The notes: a model not told the origin generated them from the sequence alone. Positions 7,889-16,245 are shown, counted from the first letter of the stretch. The stretch: 22,935 bases of DNA from an uncultured Blautia sp. (GCF_937880195.1 NZ_CALFLA010000093.1:1-22935), one strand, 5' to 3'. Numbers and translations are program-made.

Positions 7889-7908
7889 GTCTTCTCTCCC
7901 CAAAAAGT

Positions 7909-9540
7909 TTATCTGATCAAAGGTCCTGCAATCCTGGCAAGGATGCGTCCGCCTGGAAGCATGGCCAGTTCTTCCTCATCCGGTCTGCTGATCATAAGAT
8001 AAGCAAACAGATACACAATTCCCGCAAGTCCGATTGCAAGCATAAGCTCCACTCCAAGGATCAGTCTTCCCTTTGGAAGAATAGCGTTCAGCCCATAATA
8101 TACGCCTCCTGCAACCAGCGCCATAGGTACGGAAGCCATTAGAGGATTCAGATATGCGCTTCTCCAGGGATTCACATGTCTCATATATTTTCGCATGGAA
8201 AGCTCATTCAGCAGACACATGACAACTGCATAAATGATCATGGCGATCACAATAGTATAAATACCAAGATCTGTAAGGAACAAAAGGGCGAACATAGCGA
8301 TCACATCAACAACAAGGGCAATTGCTGCATGGATCATAGGAATCCTCGGTTTTCCGATTCCCTGAAGAACGCCGTTAGAAATATTAGAATTTCCGTTCAG
8401 GATCACAGTAACTGCTCCAAGAACAAGAAGCAGCGCTCCCTCTCCGTTTGTTCCAGGGAAAAGGATTCTTACCACTGGTCCTGCCAGAACAGCCAGGCCC
8501 ACGGCAGCCGGAATGGAAATAAACATACTGATCCATGTTGCACGGTCAATCTTTTCATTGGCAGTTCGGATATCTCTTCTTGCATAGTGAGCGGAAACCT
8601 CTGGTATCATAGATGTAGGCGCTGTGCTTGCCAAAGTCAGAGGAATATTGATAATGGTCATAAAGTAACCGTACTCTGCGTAAAGGTTGCTGATCAGATC
8701 CGCATCCATGCCTTTCATTCCCATAATACCAGAATACATATAGCTGTTAATATAGCCGTTTACATTATAAATAAAAGCGCTTAAAATAATGGGCATTACG
8801 ATCAGCACAATATTTTTCATTACCTCTGTTGTGCTTTCGTTGACAGATCGTCTGTCATTTCTAAGCCGCTTTCTGATGTTTTTTCGGTTCAATCCATATA
8901 CAAGCAGCATAAAAAGAAGGGCTGCGCCAACGCCGGCTCCTGTTCCCATGGTAGCGCCTGCAGCGCCCCATTTCTGTACTACCTCTTCTCCCTGTCCGCT
9001 GAAATGACCGATCATCACAGAAGACATGATCAGGGCAAAGGCAGCCACAAAAATCTGTTCAATGATCTGTGAAAGAGAGGTTGGCATCATATTTCTGTAT
9101 GCCTGGAAATACCCTCTGAACACACCAAGGATTCCTGATAAAAAGATGGTGGGCGCAAGCATCTGAAGAGCAAGTCTTGCTCCAGCCATGGTATCCGGCA
9201 CAAGAAGCTTTGTACCGAACACACAAAAAAGCGATACCATGCCCCCTGCGATCACTGCATAAAGAAGCGCACAGTGAAAAACTTTCTGTGCGTCCCTGTA
9301 TCTGCGGAAGGTTATCTTTTCCGCCATAATTTTGGAAACCGCCTGTGGTATACTGAAGGATGCGATCATCAGAAGGATAAAATATACGTTCTGCGCAAAC
9401 TGAAACATCGCATAGCTGTTATTTCCCAGAGTCGTGGAAAGGGGACTTTTGTACAGCATTCCGATGATTTTTGAGATCAGCGCAGCCACCATTAAAAAAG
9501 AGGCGTTTCTTACAAGTGTATTATCATTTTTTTTACTCAT
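7909..9540 (-). CDS. MurJ/SpoVB-family lipid-linked oligosaccharide flippase
   Basis: A 543-aa polytopic membrane protein with about 14 predicted segments, of the MviN/MurJ-SpoVB (YtgP-like) group in the MOP superfamily. Such proteins flip lipid II or other undecaprenyl-linked glycans across the membrane. Typical features are the N-terminal LVRNASFLMVAALISKIIGMLY, SIPQAVSKIMAEK, the GVFRGYFQAYRNMMPTSLSQIIEQ segment, and PTSMIPEVSAHYARRD in the second half. Length matches Bacillus YtgP/SpoVB (about 520-545 aa). The start ATG overlaps the ung stop by one base (TAATG), with AAGGAAT upstream inside ung, which implies translational coupling. Whether it is the main vegetative MurJ, a sporulation SpoVB or a polysaccharide flippase cannot be settled without a genome-wide comparison. 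Confidence 0.85.
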   Translation of the reverse strand: MSKKNDNTLVRNASFLMVAALISKIIGMLYKSPLSTTLGNNSYAMFQFAQNVYFILLMIASFSIPQAVSKIMAEKITFRRYRDAQKVFHCALLYAVIAGGMVSLFCVFGTKLLVPDTMAGARLALQMLAPTIFLSGILGVFRGYFQAYRNMMPTSLSQIIEQIFVAAFALIMSSVMIGHFSGQGEEVVQKWGAAGATMGTGAGVGAALLFMLLVYGLNRKNIRKRLRNDRRSVNESTTEVMKNIVLIVMPIILSAFIYNVNGYINSYMYSGIMGMKGMDADLISNLYAEYGYFMTIINIPLTLASTAPTSMIPEVSAHYARRDIRTANEKIDRATWISMFISIPAAVGLAVLAGPVVRILFPGTNGEGALLLVLGAVTVILNGNSNISNGVLQGIGKPRIPMIHAAIALVVDVIAMFALLFLTDLGIYTIVIAMIIYAVVMCLLNELSMRKYMRHVNPWRSAYLNPLMASVPMALVAGGVYYGLNAILPKGRLILGVELMLAIGLAGIVYLFAYLMISRPDEEELAMLPGGRILARIAGPLIR

Positions 9541-10226
9541 TATAGTTCTATTCCTTTGTTTTCGATCTGCCAGTCAACAGGGGGCAGACCGTTCTGTTTC
9601 AAAAATTCATTTGTCCTGCTGAAATGCCTGCAGCCGAAAAAGCCTCTGTAGGCAGACAGGGGACTGGGATGAGGCGCTTCCAGAATCAGATGTTTCGGAT
9701 TATTCAGCATAGACTTTTTCATCTGAGCGGGACGTCCCCATAAAAGAAATACAATAGGCCTGTCCTGTTCATTCAAAATCCTGATTGCCGCATCTGTAAA
9801 CTGCTCCCATCCGATCCCTCTGTGGGAATTAGCCTGATGTGCCCGGACAGTCAGCACCGTATTCAGAAGAAGCACTCCCTGACGGGCCCATTTTTCCAGA
9901 TAGCCGTTATCTGGAATATAACATCCCAGATCGTCATGAAGCTCCTGATATATATTTACCAAAGACGGAGGAATCTCCACGTCTTTTTTTACAGAAAAAC
10001 AAAGCCCGTGGGCCTGTCCGTCGTTATGATAAGGATCCTGTCCCAGAATCACCACTTTCACCTGGCTTAAAGGCGTAAAGTGAAAAGCGTTAAACATATC
10101 GTCAGCAGGAGGAAATATTTTTCTTGTCTGATATTCCTCCATAACAGTTTTAAATAATTTTGCATAATAAGGCTGATGAAATTCGCTTTGCAGCGCCTCC
10201 AGCCATTCTCCTGACAAGGGAGCCAT
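9540..10226 (-). CDS. ung: uracil-DNA glycosylase
   Basis: A 228-aa family 1 uracil-DNA glycosylase that removes uracil from DNA as the first step of base excision repair. The catalytic water-activating motif GQDPYH (D64) is intact, as are the HFTPLSQVKVVIL lead-in, the LLLNTVLTVRAHQANSH segment with the uracil-binding Asn, and the leucine-loop motif HPSPLSAYRGFFGCRHFSRTN (H186). Length and motif order match the canonical enzyme. ATG follows GAGGTG by 5 bases. The gene begins 12 bases after the hisF stop and overlaps the flippase start, so it is the middle member of the hisH-led run. Confidence 0.97.
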   Translation of the reverse strand: MAPLSGEWLEALQSEFHQPYYAKLFKTVMEEYQTRKIFPPADDMFNAFHFTPLSQVKVVILGQDPYHNDGQAHGLCFSVKKDVEIPPSLVNIYQELHDDLGCYIPDNGYLEKWARQGVLLLNTVLTVRAHQANSHRGIGWEQFTDAAIRILNEQDRPIVFLLWGRPAQMKKSMLNNPKHLILEAPHPSPLSAYRGFFGCRHFSRTNEFLKQNGLPPVDWQIENKGIEL

Positions 10227-10238
10227 AATTTCACCTCT

Positions 10239-10997
10239 TTATCTTCTTACGGAAATCCCTTTTTCTGCCAGATAATCTTTTACCTGGCTGATTTCCAGCT
10301 CTTTGTAATGGAATAATGACGCAGCCAGAGCAGCATCCGCTCCGCCCTTAGAAAAAGCGTCGTAAAAATGTTCCAGCTTTCCTGCGCCGCCGGAAGCGAT
10401 CACTGGAATAGATACTGCCTCAGAAACGGCCTGCGTCAGTTCCAGATCATATCCTGCTTTTGTACCGTCGCAGTCCATACTGGTAAGAAGGATTTCTCCT
10501 GCGCCCAGTTCTTCCGCCTTTTTTGCCCACCAGACAGCGTCTATGCCTGTATCCAGTCTTCCGCCGTGCTTATAAATATTCCATCCTCCGTCCGGTCTTT
10601 TTTTTGCGTCAATGGCAACTACTACGCACTGGCTTCCGAATTTTTCCGCCGCCTCTTTTATAAGCTCCGGACGGTCAATGGCCGCTGAATTTACAGAAAT
10701 TTTGTCCGCGCCTTCACGAAGCAGCCGCTTAAAATCATCAACGGTACGGATACCGCCGCCAACCGTAAACGGAATAAACACACTGGATGCCACGGCACGG
10801 ACCATATCTACCACCGTATCCCGCTCCTCACAGGAGGCTGTAATATCCAGAAATACCAGCTCGTCTGCGCCAGCCCCATCATATGCCCTGGCAATCTCTA
10901 CCGGATCTCCTGCATCCTTCAGGTCTACAAAATTTACGCCTTTTACCACCCGTCCCTTATTTACGTCAAGACAGGGGATGATTCTCTTTGTAAACAT
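10239..10997 (-). CDS. hisF: imidazole glycerol phosphate synthase subunit HisF
   Basis: A 252-aa (beta/alpha)8-barrel cyclase subunit of IGP synthase. With ammonia from HisH it converts PRFAR to imidazole glycerol phosphate and AICAR, in histidine synthesis. It starts [20 protein letters not shown]; the catalytic aspartates are D11 (CLDV) and D130 (AIDAKK). Phosphate-binding loops appear as TVGGGIRT and [10 protein letters not shown]. The open frame runs 32 codons further upstream into hisH, but the conserved N-terminus and a GGGAGG site fix the start at 10997, one base after the hisH stop (TAA-A-ATG). No other his gene is in the window. Confidence 0.98.
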   Translation of the reverse strand: MFTKRIIPCLDVNKGRVVKGVNFVDLKDAGDPVEIARAYDGAGADELVFLDITASCEERDTVVDMVRAVASSVFIPFTVGGGIRTVDDFKRLLREGADKISVNSAAIDRPELIKEAAEKFGSQCVVVAIDAKKRPDGGWNIYKHGGRLDTGIDAVWWAKKAEELGAGEILLTSMDCDGTKAGYDLELTQAVSEAVSIPVIASGGAGKLEHFYDAFSKGGADAALAASLFHYKELEISQVKDYLAEKGISVRR

Positions 10998-10998
10998 T

Positions 10999-11619
10999 TT
11001 AATTTTCCTCCCTGTCAATCTTTGCAAAATTTTCCAGGATCTTAAGCCCGGTCTGGCTGCTCTTTTCTGGATGGAACTGGCAGGCAAACACATTTCCTTT
11101 TTCTACGGAAGCATGGATCTCTGTTCCATAAAAAGAAGAGGCTTTTACAATTTCCGGTTCTTCCGCCCTGAGATAATAGGAATGGACAAAATAGACGCAA
11201 GCATCTTCTGGAATCCCCTGAAACAATCTCCCCTGGTTCTGAAGGTGAAGAGAATTCCATCCCATGTGAGGAATCTTAAGACCAGGCGACGCGGGGATTC
11301 TCAAGATCTTGCCTTTTAATATTCCCAATCCTTCCACCCCCGGACTTTCTTCGCTGTTTTCAAAAAGAAGCTGCAGTCCCAGACAAATACCTAAAAACGG
11401 TTTACCTTTATTTATCATATCCCGAATCACAGGAACCAACCCATATTTATGAAGATTATTCATGGCGTCTCCAAAACTTCCCACGCCGGGAAGGATCACC
11501 TTATCTGCCTGAAAAAGCGTCTGCGGATCACGTGATACCACAGATTCCTCGCCTATATATGCAAGGGCTTTTTCTACACTTCGGATATTGCCAGCATCAT
11601 AGTCTATAATTCCAATCAT
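10999..11619 (-). CDS. hisH: imidazole glycerol phosphate synthase subunit HisH (glutamine amidotransferase)
   Basis: A 206-aa class I glutamine amidotransferase that hydrolyses glutamine and channels ammonia to HisF. The triad is visible: nucleophile C79 in GICLGLQ, and H183 and E185 in FHPEKSS. The N-terminal [16 protein letters not shown] and [11 protein letters not shown] and the HisH-type PHMGWNSL segment are typical. ATG follows GAGGA by 6 bases. It leads the run hisH-hisF-ung-flippase-MATE, with its own likely promoter overlapping the terminator of the upstream kinase gene. Confidence 0.97.
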   Translation of the reverse strand: MIGIIDYDAGNIRSVEKALAYIGEESVVSRDPQTLFQADKVILPGVGSFGDAMNNLHKYGLVPVIRDMINKGKPFLGICLGLQLLFENSEESPGVEGLGILKGKILRIPASPGLKIPHMGWNSLHLQNQGRLFQGIPEDACVYFVHSYYLRAEEPEIVKASSFYGTEIHASVEKGNVFACQFHPEKSSQTGLKILENFAKIDREEN

Positions 11620-11659
11620 ATACTGTCCTCGTTCGCAAAAATAATAGTAATATATGTCA

Positions 11660-11687
11660 AGTATACTCCAAAAAAAGACAGATGCAA
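11660..11687 (-). promoter_or_regulatory. candidate promoter of the hisH-led operon
   Basis: On the minus strand, -35 TTGCAT (11682-11687), a 16-base spacer and -10 TATACT (11660-11665) place transcription start about 35 bases before the hisH ATG. The -35 lies inside the terminator hairpin of the kinase gene. A TTGACA at 11655-11660 is also present but lacks a well-placed -10. Confidence 0.4.
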
Positions 11688-11708
11688 AGAACTTTCTTCA
11701 CATCTGCC
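11669..11708 (-). terminator. Rho-independent terminator of the RR1-HK1 operon
   Basis: On the minus strand, GCAGATG pairs with CATCTGT (one G-U). An inner AAGAA/TTCTT stem continues the helix after a TG/TG internal loop, and CTTTTTTT follows. It starts 11 bases after the kinase stop codon. Confidence 0.85.
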
Positions 11709-11718
11709 CATTTTCGTC

Positions 11719-13257
11719 TTAATTCACACTCTTTCTGTCCAGGGTAAACCAGAATTCAACACCATTGTCATAATTACGGACGCCATACTCCTGGTGGTGG
11801 CTTTCCATAACTGCCTTTACAATGGAAAGTCCGATTCCGCTGCCGCCGTATTCTCTTGTTCTGGCCTTATCTACTTTGTAAAATTTCTTCCATAAATTAG
11901 GGATATCTGCTTTAGGGATCGGCGTTCCTGTATTAAAGACAGATACTCTTACCCTGTCTCCTTCTGGAATCACACAGATCTCGATCTCCCTGTCCCCTTC
12001 CAGATGGTTCAGCGCGTTGCTTGTATAATTGGTAACAACCTCTTCTATTTTAAACTCATCCGCCCATACATATACTGGTTCCGGGGCCTGGAAGCTGACC
12101 TTTGCTTCTTTTTGCTGGATCATAATATCCATGGACTGCAGAACGCCTCTGATCAGGCTGACAATATCAAACCTCTCCATTGCCACTTCTTCCCGTCCTT
12201 CCTCCAGATGGTTCAAGGTCAGAAGATTCCTCACCAGCTTATTCATTTTGGAAGCCTCGTCCATGATTACATCACAGTAAAACTCTCTGCTTTCCGGGTC
12301 ATCAGAAATATTTTCTTTCAGCCCCTCAGCATACCCCTGGATAAGCGCTATGGGAGTTTTCAACTCATGAGACACATTATTTAGGAACTCCTGTCTCTGC
12401 TGATCAATGCGGATTTTGCTTTCGATATCTTTTTGAAGTTCATTATTAGCGGCTTTCAGTTCAGAGATTGTTTTTTCCAGCTCTCTGGACATACAGTTAA
12501 AGTTTTCGCCCAGCTCGTCAATTTCATTTCCAGCGCGGCTATGGTATTTTGCCTCAAAGTCCAGATTTGTCATTTTACGCGACAAAACAGTGAGCTCACT
12601 AATAGGATTGGTGATTCTTTTTGTTATGATCCACAGCACCAGGCCGCTGACAGCAATAATTACAATTCCTACAAAGAGATAAAAGCTGTTAGAAATTGAA
12701 ACGCTTTCCCTGATACTTTCCAGAGGAGTTCTGATCAAAAAATAGCAGCCGTTTCCCATGGCGCCCCAGCTTTCCAGGTAATCCATTCCGGCAAACCGGT
12801 CGCTGACCTGCTGGATCACATACATATCTGTCTGCTCCAGTATCTTTTTTTTCACATGCTTTTTATCAAGCTCATAGGCATATCCCATAAGCCGCGCCTG
12901 AAGCATCCCCTCATTTCCGCCCTCCGACGCTATCTCCTGTCCGTCTGCAGTTATAAGGATCCAGGACAGATTGTTCCTTGAGCTGTCTCTCCGTATCTCG
13001 TCTGAAACCTCTGCAGTCTGCTTTCCCTCTTCATCTCTGACAACCTGCAGTCCTTCCAGATCCTCCATTGCAGATTGAAGCACCTCTGTTTTTTTTGTTA
13101 TATAATACCGTTCCAGAAACAGCATATTGATCATAGTGATGGAAAATATTGATAACACCAAAAGTCCGATAAACAAAAATTCCAGCTGGCGTCTGAGGGG
13201 ATGAAATTTTTTTGTTTTTTTCTTTTCGGATTTATTTGTGGAGGAATCTTTTTTCAT
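11719..13257 (-). CDS. sensor histidine kinase (HK1)
   Basis: A 512-aa membrane-bound histidine kinase. A basic N-terminus precedes TM1 (about 25-48), an extracellular sensor of about 140 residues, TM2 (about 191-212) and HAMP (about 213-265). A short coiled region follows, then HisKA with H297 in NNVSHELKTPIALIQGYAEGL. The HATPase_c domain has N-box NYTSNALNHL and lid and G2 box REYGGSGIGLSIVKAVMESH. The G1 box reads VFNTGTPI, with Asn where Asp is usual and no second Gly, so nucleotide binding may differ from the canonical form. The gene overlaps the regulator stop by 4 bases (ATGA), so HK1 and RR1 are a cognate pair. The external ligand is unknown; no obvious target operon is adjacent on the same strand. 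Confidence 0.93.
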   Translation of the reverse strand: MKKDSSTNKSEKKKTKKFHPLRRQLEFLFIGLLVLSIFSITMINMLFLERYYITKKTEVLQSAMEDLEGLQVVRDEEGKQTAEVSDEIRRDSSRNNLSWILITADGQEIASEGGNEGMLQARLMGYAYELDKKHVKKKILEQTDMYVIQQVSDRFAGMDYLESWGAMGNGCYFLIRTPLESIRESVSISNSFYLFVGIVIIAVSGLVLWIITKRITNPISELTVLSRKMTNLDFEAKYHSRAGNEIDELGENFNCMSRELEKTISELKAANNELQKDIESKIRIDQQRQEFLNNVSHELKTPIALIQGYAEGLKENISDDPESREFYCDVIMDEASKMNKLVRNLLTLNHLEEGREEVAMERFDIVSLIRGVLQSMDIMIQQKEAKVSFQAPEPVYVWADEFKIEEVVTNYTSNALNHLEGDREIEICVIPEGDRVRVSVFNTGTPIPKADIPNLWKKFYKVDKARTREYGGSGIGLSIVKAVMESHHQEYGVRNYDNGVEFWFTLDRKSVN

Positions 13258-13937
13258 GACTCCTCAACCTCAAACTTATATCCCATTCCCCATACGGTTT
13301 TAATGTACTCTCCCTTTTCTCCCATTTTGCTTCTCAGCTTCTTTACATGTGTATCAATGGTACGGGCGTCGCCAAAATAATCGTAATTCCATACGGAATT
13401 TAAAATCTTTTCTCTGGAAAGGGCAATTCCTTCATTTTCAAGAAAATAAGTGAGAAGTTCAAATTCTTTAAAGCTCAGTTCCATTGGCTCTCCGTCTACA
13501 GTTGCCTGATGGGCCGCCTTATCAATCACAATTCCACCTGCAGAAAGAACATTCTCCGCCGCATCCTGGCCGGTTCTGCGCAAAATAGCCTCTACCCTTG
13601 CAACCAAAATTTTGGGGCTGAAGGGCTTGGATATATATTCATCCACTCCCAACTCAAAGCCAAGAAGTTCATCTCTCTCGTCTCCTCTTGCTGTGAGCAT
13701 AATAATAGGTACTTTAGAATTTTTGCGGATCTCACGGCATACTTCCCATCCGTCCATTCTTGGCATCATAACATCAAGTATGATCAGGGCGATATCCTTT
13801 TCCCTGTAAAAAATATCCATAGCTTCCTCGCCGTCTCCGGCTTCCAGAACCTGGAAATTTTTTTTCGTCAAAAAGTCTTTTACCAATTTTCTCATACGGC
13901 TCTCATCATCGACCACAAGTATTTTCAGGACATCCAT
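13254..13937 (-). CDS. OmpR-family response regulator (RR1)
   Basis: A 227-aa DNA-binding regulator. The receiver domain occupies residues about 4-120, with acidic pocket D10/D11 (VVDDE), phospho-acceptor D55 (LIILDVMMPRMDGWE), the T in LTARGD, and the conserved lysine in YISKPFSPK. A winged-helix Trans_Reg_C domain (about 130-225) shows MELSFKEFELLTYFLENEG and RTIDTHVKKLRSKMG...VWGMGYKFEV. ATG follows AGGGGG by 7 bases. It is the first gene of the RR1-HK1 operon and is divergently oriented to the ECF sigma factor gene across 248 bases. Confidence 0.96.
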   Translation of the reverse strand: MDVLKILVVDDESRMRKLVKDFLTKKNFQVLEAGDGEEAMDIFYREKDIALIILDVMMPRMDGWEVCREIRKNSKVPIIMLTARGDERDELLGFELGVDEYISKPFSPKILVARVEAILRRTGQDAAENVLSAGGIVIDKAAHQATVDGEPMELSFKEFELLTYFLENEGIALSREKILNSVWNYDYFGDARTIDTHVKKLRSKMGEKGEYIKTVWGMGYKFEVEES

Positions 13938-13997
13938 ATCTATACCCCCTGTTTTTCTTTCTATTTATTAATGATAGGTAATTTATTTACAAAAACA

Positions 13998-14025
13998 AAT
14001 ATATCATTTATTTTTATAATATCAA
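13998..14025 (-). promoter_or_regulatory. sigma-A promoter of the RR1-HK1 operon
   Basis: On the minus strand, -35 TTGATA (14020-14025), 16 bases, then -10 TATATT (13998-14003). The start near 13990 gives a leader of about 53 bases. The surrounding region is very AT-rich, so chance matches are possible. Confidence 0.55.
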
Positions 14026-14080
14026 AAGAATATGTTAGATTTGTGAACGTAAAAATTATTTTAAAAAAATTTGATCTTTT

Positions 14081-14110
14081 TGAATCCATTTGAGGATATT
14101 TTACGTCTAA
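14081..14110 (+). promoter_or_regulatory. ECF-type promoter upstream of the sigma factor gene (putative autoregulation)
   Basis: TGAATC (14081-14086), a 17-base spacer and CGTCTAA (14104-14110). Known Bacillus extracytoplasmic-function promoters use TGAAAC, about 16 bases, and CGTC or CGTA, so this resembles that class more than a sigma-A promoter. It sits about 75 bases before the sigma factor ATG, as expected for an autoregulated ECF gene. Confidence 0.55.
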
Positions 14111-14185
14111 TAGATAGAAACACAAAAATATAAGCGCTTATTATTCCAGGCTAAAACCTGTCCATCGAAATGAGGGAGGAAACAT

Positions 14186-14704
14186 ATGACAGAACACTTG
14201 CTGCGTAAGGCAAAAAAAGGCGATCCCGATGCATTCTGCCGTCTTATGGATATGCAGACCCAGAGTATGTATAAGATCGCACGCTCTTACCTAAAAAATG
14301 ACGAAGACGCTGCAGACGCCATACAGGATACCATTCTTTCCTGTTATGAAAATCTCCAAAGTCTGAAAAACAATAAATACTTCCAGACATGGCTTACAAG
14401 GATCCTGATCAACAAATGTAAGGACATGCTTCACAGAAAGAAGCTGACTCTCTATACGGACAATGTCCCGGATACCCCTTTTTACGAGGAGGATTTTGAG
14501 ACAAGTGAATGGAACCAGATTCTTTCTCCCCTTGATGAAAAATACAGGATCGTACTTCTTCTATATTATATGGAAGGATTTAATACAACAGATATCAGCC
14601 AGATTTTGAATATGAAGGAAAGCACTGTAAAAACCCGTCTCCAGAGAGGACGACGGCTGCTCAGCGACGCTTACCATTACCATGTAAAGGAGGAACATGC
14701 ATGA
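14186..14704 (+). CDS. ECF (sigma-70 family) RNA polymerase sigma factor
   Basis: A 172-aa extracytoplasmic-function sigma factor with only regions 2 and 4. Region 2 (about residues 14-85) has SYLKNDEDAADAIQDTILSCYENL, the core-binding and -10-recognition segment, then FQTWLTRILINKCKDMLHRKK. Region 4 (about 110-165) has the helix-turn-helix MEGFNTTDISQILNMKESTVKTRLQRGR for -35 recognition. ATG is preceded by GAGGGAGGA at good spacing. The next gene overlaps by 4 bases (ATGA) and encodes its probable membrane anti-sigma. An ECF-like promoter lies upstream, so positive autoregulation is likely. Confidence 0.95.
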   Translation: MTEHLLRKAKKGDPDAFCRLMDMQTQSMYKIARSYLKNDEDAADAIQDTILSCYENLQSLKNNKYFQTWLTRILINKCKDMLHRKKLTLYTDNVPDTPFYEEDFETSEWNQILSPLDEKYRIVLLLYYMEGFNTTDISQILNMKESTVKTRLQRGRRLLSDAYHYHVKEEHA

Positions 14705-16182
14705 TGACACTTCATAATAACGAAAAGAATTTAAGAGAAGAACTGAATAAAGAAATTGAGATTCCTGTGATCGTCCATGAAAAAATAAACAATGCCTACC
14801 GTATGATCGAAGAGCATAAAGTAGTGCAGAAAACTCCTCAGAAGGAGCATTTCCGTTGGATGCGCACCGGCGCCAAAATTGCAGGCGGCATGGCAGCCGT
14901 AATGGCTGTAGGCTTTGTGTTCTGCGCCGCCAATCCGGTTATGGCAAAAGAGCTTCCCCTTGTAGGAGGACTGTTTGAAAAACTGCAGGACAATGTAAGC
15001 TTTTTTGGGAACTTTGCGGATAAGGCAACGCCGCTGGAAGAGCCTTCCACAGACGAAACATCCGCACCTGCTGATCCAGGGGAAACTTCCGACGCTCCAT
15101 TGGAAACCCTTTATACCAAAACAGAAGACGGGCTGACTATCAGCTTTTCGGAAATCTACGCCAACGACCAGGCAGTTTATCTTTCCATGGAGGCAGTCAG
15201 CGAAGAGCCTTTCCCGGATACTATGATGGATCAGAACGGAAAACCTGTGATCTCCATGATGGCAGACGTTAGCTACAGCTTCCTTACAGGAGATCAGTCG
15301 GAATTAAATCCCGGCATCCAGTATATGAACCCGGAAGGCAAATTCCTGGACGACCATACCTATGCCTGCATCCTGCGCTTAAATACAAAGCTGGAGGACA
15401 CCACAGAATACCATAAAAAATATGAGGAAATGGTACAGAAGGTCCTGGACGAAATGGGAATCTCCCATGAAGATATGAACGATGAAACAGAGGAAGGCTA
15501 TTCTCTCCTTGAGGAATTTAATGATAAGGTCAGCGAACAGGGCGGAGCTCTCTATTCTGAATATGTAAAACCTGTTGCCCTTCCTGAAACTTATGACCTT
15601 CACTTATCCATCAGTGAATTTACCGGAACAAAAAAAGACCCGGAATACTGGGATCACGGTTATTCTGAGGAAGAGCTTGAGAATATGTCCGACGAAGAGT
15701 TCCAGGAAGTCATGAATCAGATGCCTGCTGAATATGCCCAGCATCCTAACGAGCATGAGAACTACTGGTTTGAAGGAGAATGGAGCTTCGATATCCCTGT
15801 AACCATTGATCACTCCCTGACAAAAACCCTTGAGATCAATGAAACAAATGAAAACGGCATCGGTCTTGCCTCTGTTGTAAAAACACCTTATGAGCTTACT
15901 GTAAATCCGCTTTATGAAGAAGGCTCCAACTCCGACTGCTTTATCGTCACTCTTGACGCTGACGGAAACATGATGCCTTATGTTGAATCTGACGGAAGCG
16001 TAAATAATTACGCCATTCAGGATCACAATATTTCTTCTATTGACGTATATCTGGTAGATTATATCCAGTATATGGATGAACTAAAGGTACAGTATTATAA
16101 CGACAATCTGGATAACGCACAGTGGAAAGCCCTTTTGGACGCAAATGCAAAGTATCACAAGACCGTGAACCTTGCTGAATAA
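14701..16182 (+). CDS. DUF4179 membrane protein, putative anti-sigma factor
   Basis: A 493-aa single-pass membrane protein, probably controlling the sigma factor encoded just upstream. The cytoplasmic N-terminus (1-56) has a charged helical segment (IPVIVHEKINNAYRMIEEHK). One transmembrane helix follows (about 58-80, GAKIAGGMAAVMAVGFVFCA), then ANPVMAKELPLVGGLFEKL, the usual entry to DUF4179. A proline/threonine/acid-rich linker (about 112-132) leads to a large extracellular region of about 360 residues that is strongly acidic (for example SEEELENMSDEEFQEVMNQ). Translation starts at ATG 14701, after AAGGAGGA, within the sigma stop. No zinc-finger HxxxCxxC anti-sigma motif is seen, so the anti-sigma role rests on position, topology and the known association of DUF4179 proteins with ECF factors. 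Confidence 0.85.
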   Translation: MMTLHNNEKNLREELNKEIEIPVIVHEKINNAYRMIEEHKVVQKTPQKEHFRWMRTGAKIAGGMAAVMAVGFVFCAANPVMAKELPLVGGLFEKLQDNVSFFGNFADKATPLEEPSTDETSAPADPGETSDAPLETLYTKTEDGLTISFSEIYANDQAVYLSMEAVSEEPFPDTMMDQNGKPVISMMADVSYSFLTGDQSELNPGIQYMNPEGKFLDDHTYACILRLNTKLEDTTEYHKKYEEMVQKVLDEMGISHEDMNDETEEGYSLLEEFNDKVSEQGGALYSEYVKPVALPETYDLHLSISEFTGTKKDPEYWDHGYSEEELENMSDEEFQEVMNQMPAEYAQHPNEHENYWFEGEWSFDIPVTIDHSLTKTLEINETNENGIGLASVVKTPYELTVNPLYEEGSNSDCFIVTLDADGNMMPYVESDGSVNNYAIQDHNISSIDVYLVDYIQYMDELKVQYYNDNLDNAQWKALLDANAKYHKTVNLAE

Positions 16183-16199
16183 AAACACCTGTAAATACC

Positions 16200-16245
16200 A
16201 AGAACCGCCTTCGGAAATATTTCCGAAGGCGGTTCTTACTTTTTA
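16200..16245. terminator. perfect 18-bp hairpin terminator between convergent genes
   Basis: Bases 16200-16217 and 16220-16237 are exact reverse complements (AAGAACCGCCTTCGGAAA and its complement) with only TA between them. The plus-strand T-run (ACTTTTTA) follows and overlaps the ABC exporter stop codon. The minus strand lacks an immediate T-run but would still form the hairpin, so it mainly serves the sigma/DUF4179 operon. Confidence 0.9.

Noticed and set aside
8176..8784. Plus-strand 202-codon open frame opposite the flippase gene
   Set aside because: Antisense to a clear membrane protein gene; its His/Ser/Asn-rich translation is typical of the shadow of a hydrophobic gene, and there is no ribosome binding site.
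10612..11319. Plus-strand 235-codon open frame opposite hisF and hisH
   Set aside because: Antisense shadow of two well-identified enzymes with no family-like motifs.
11655..11660. Perfect TTGACA as the hisH -35
   Set aside because: No acceptable -10 lies 16-18 bases downstream; the nearest TATTAT is only about 8 bases away.
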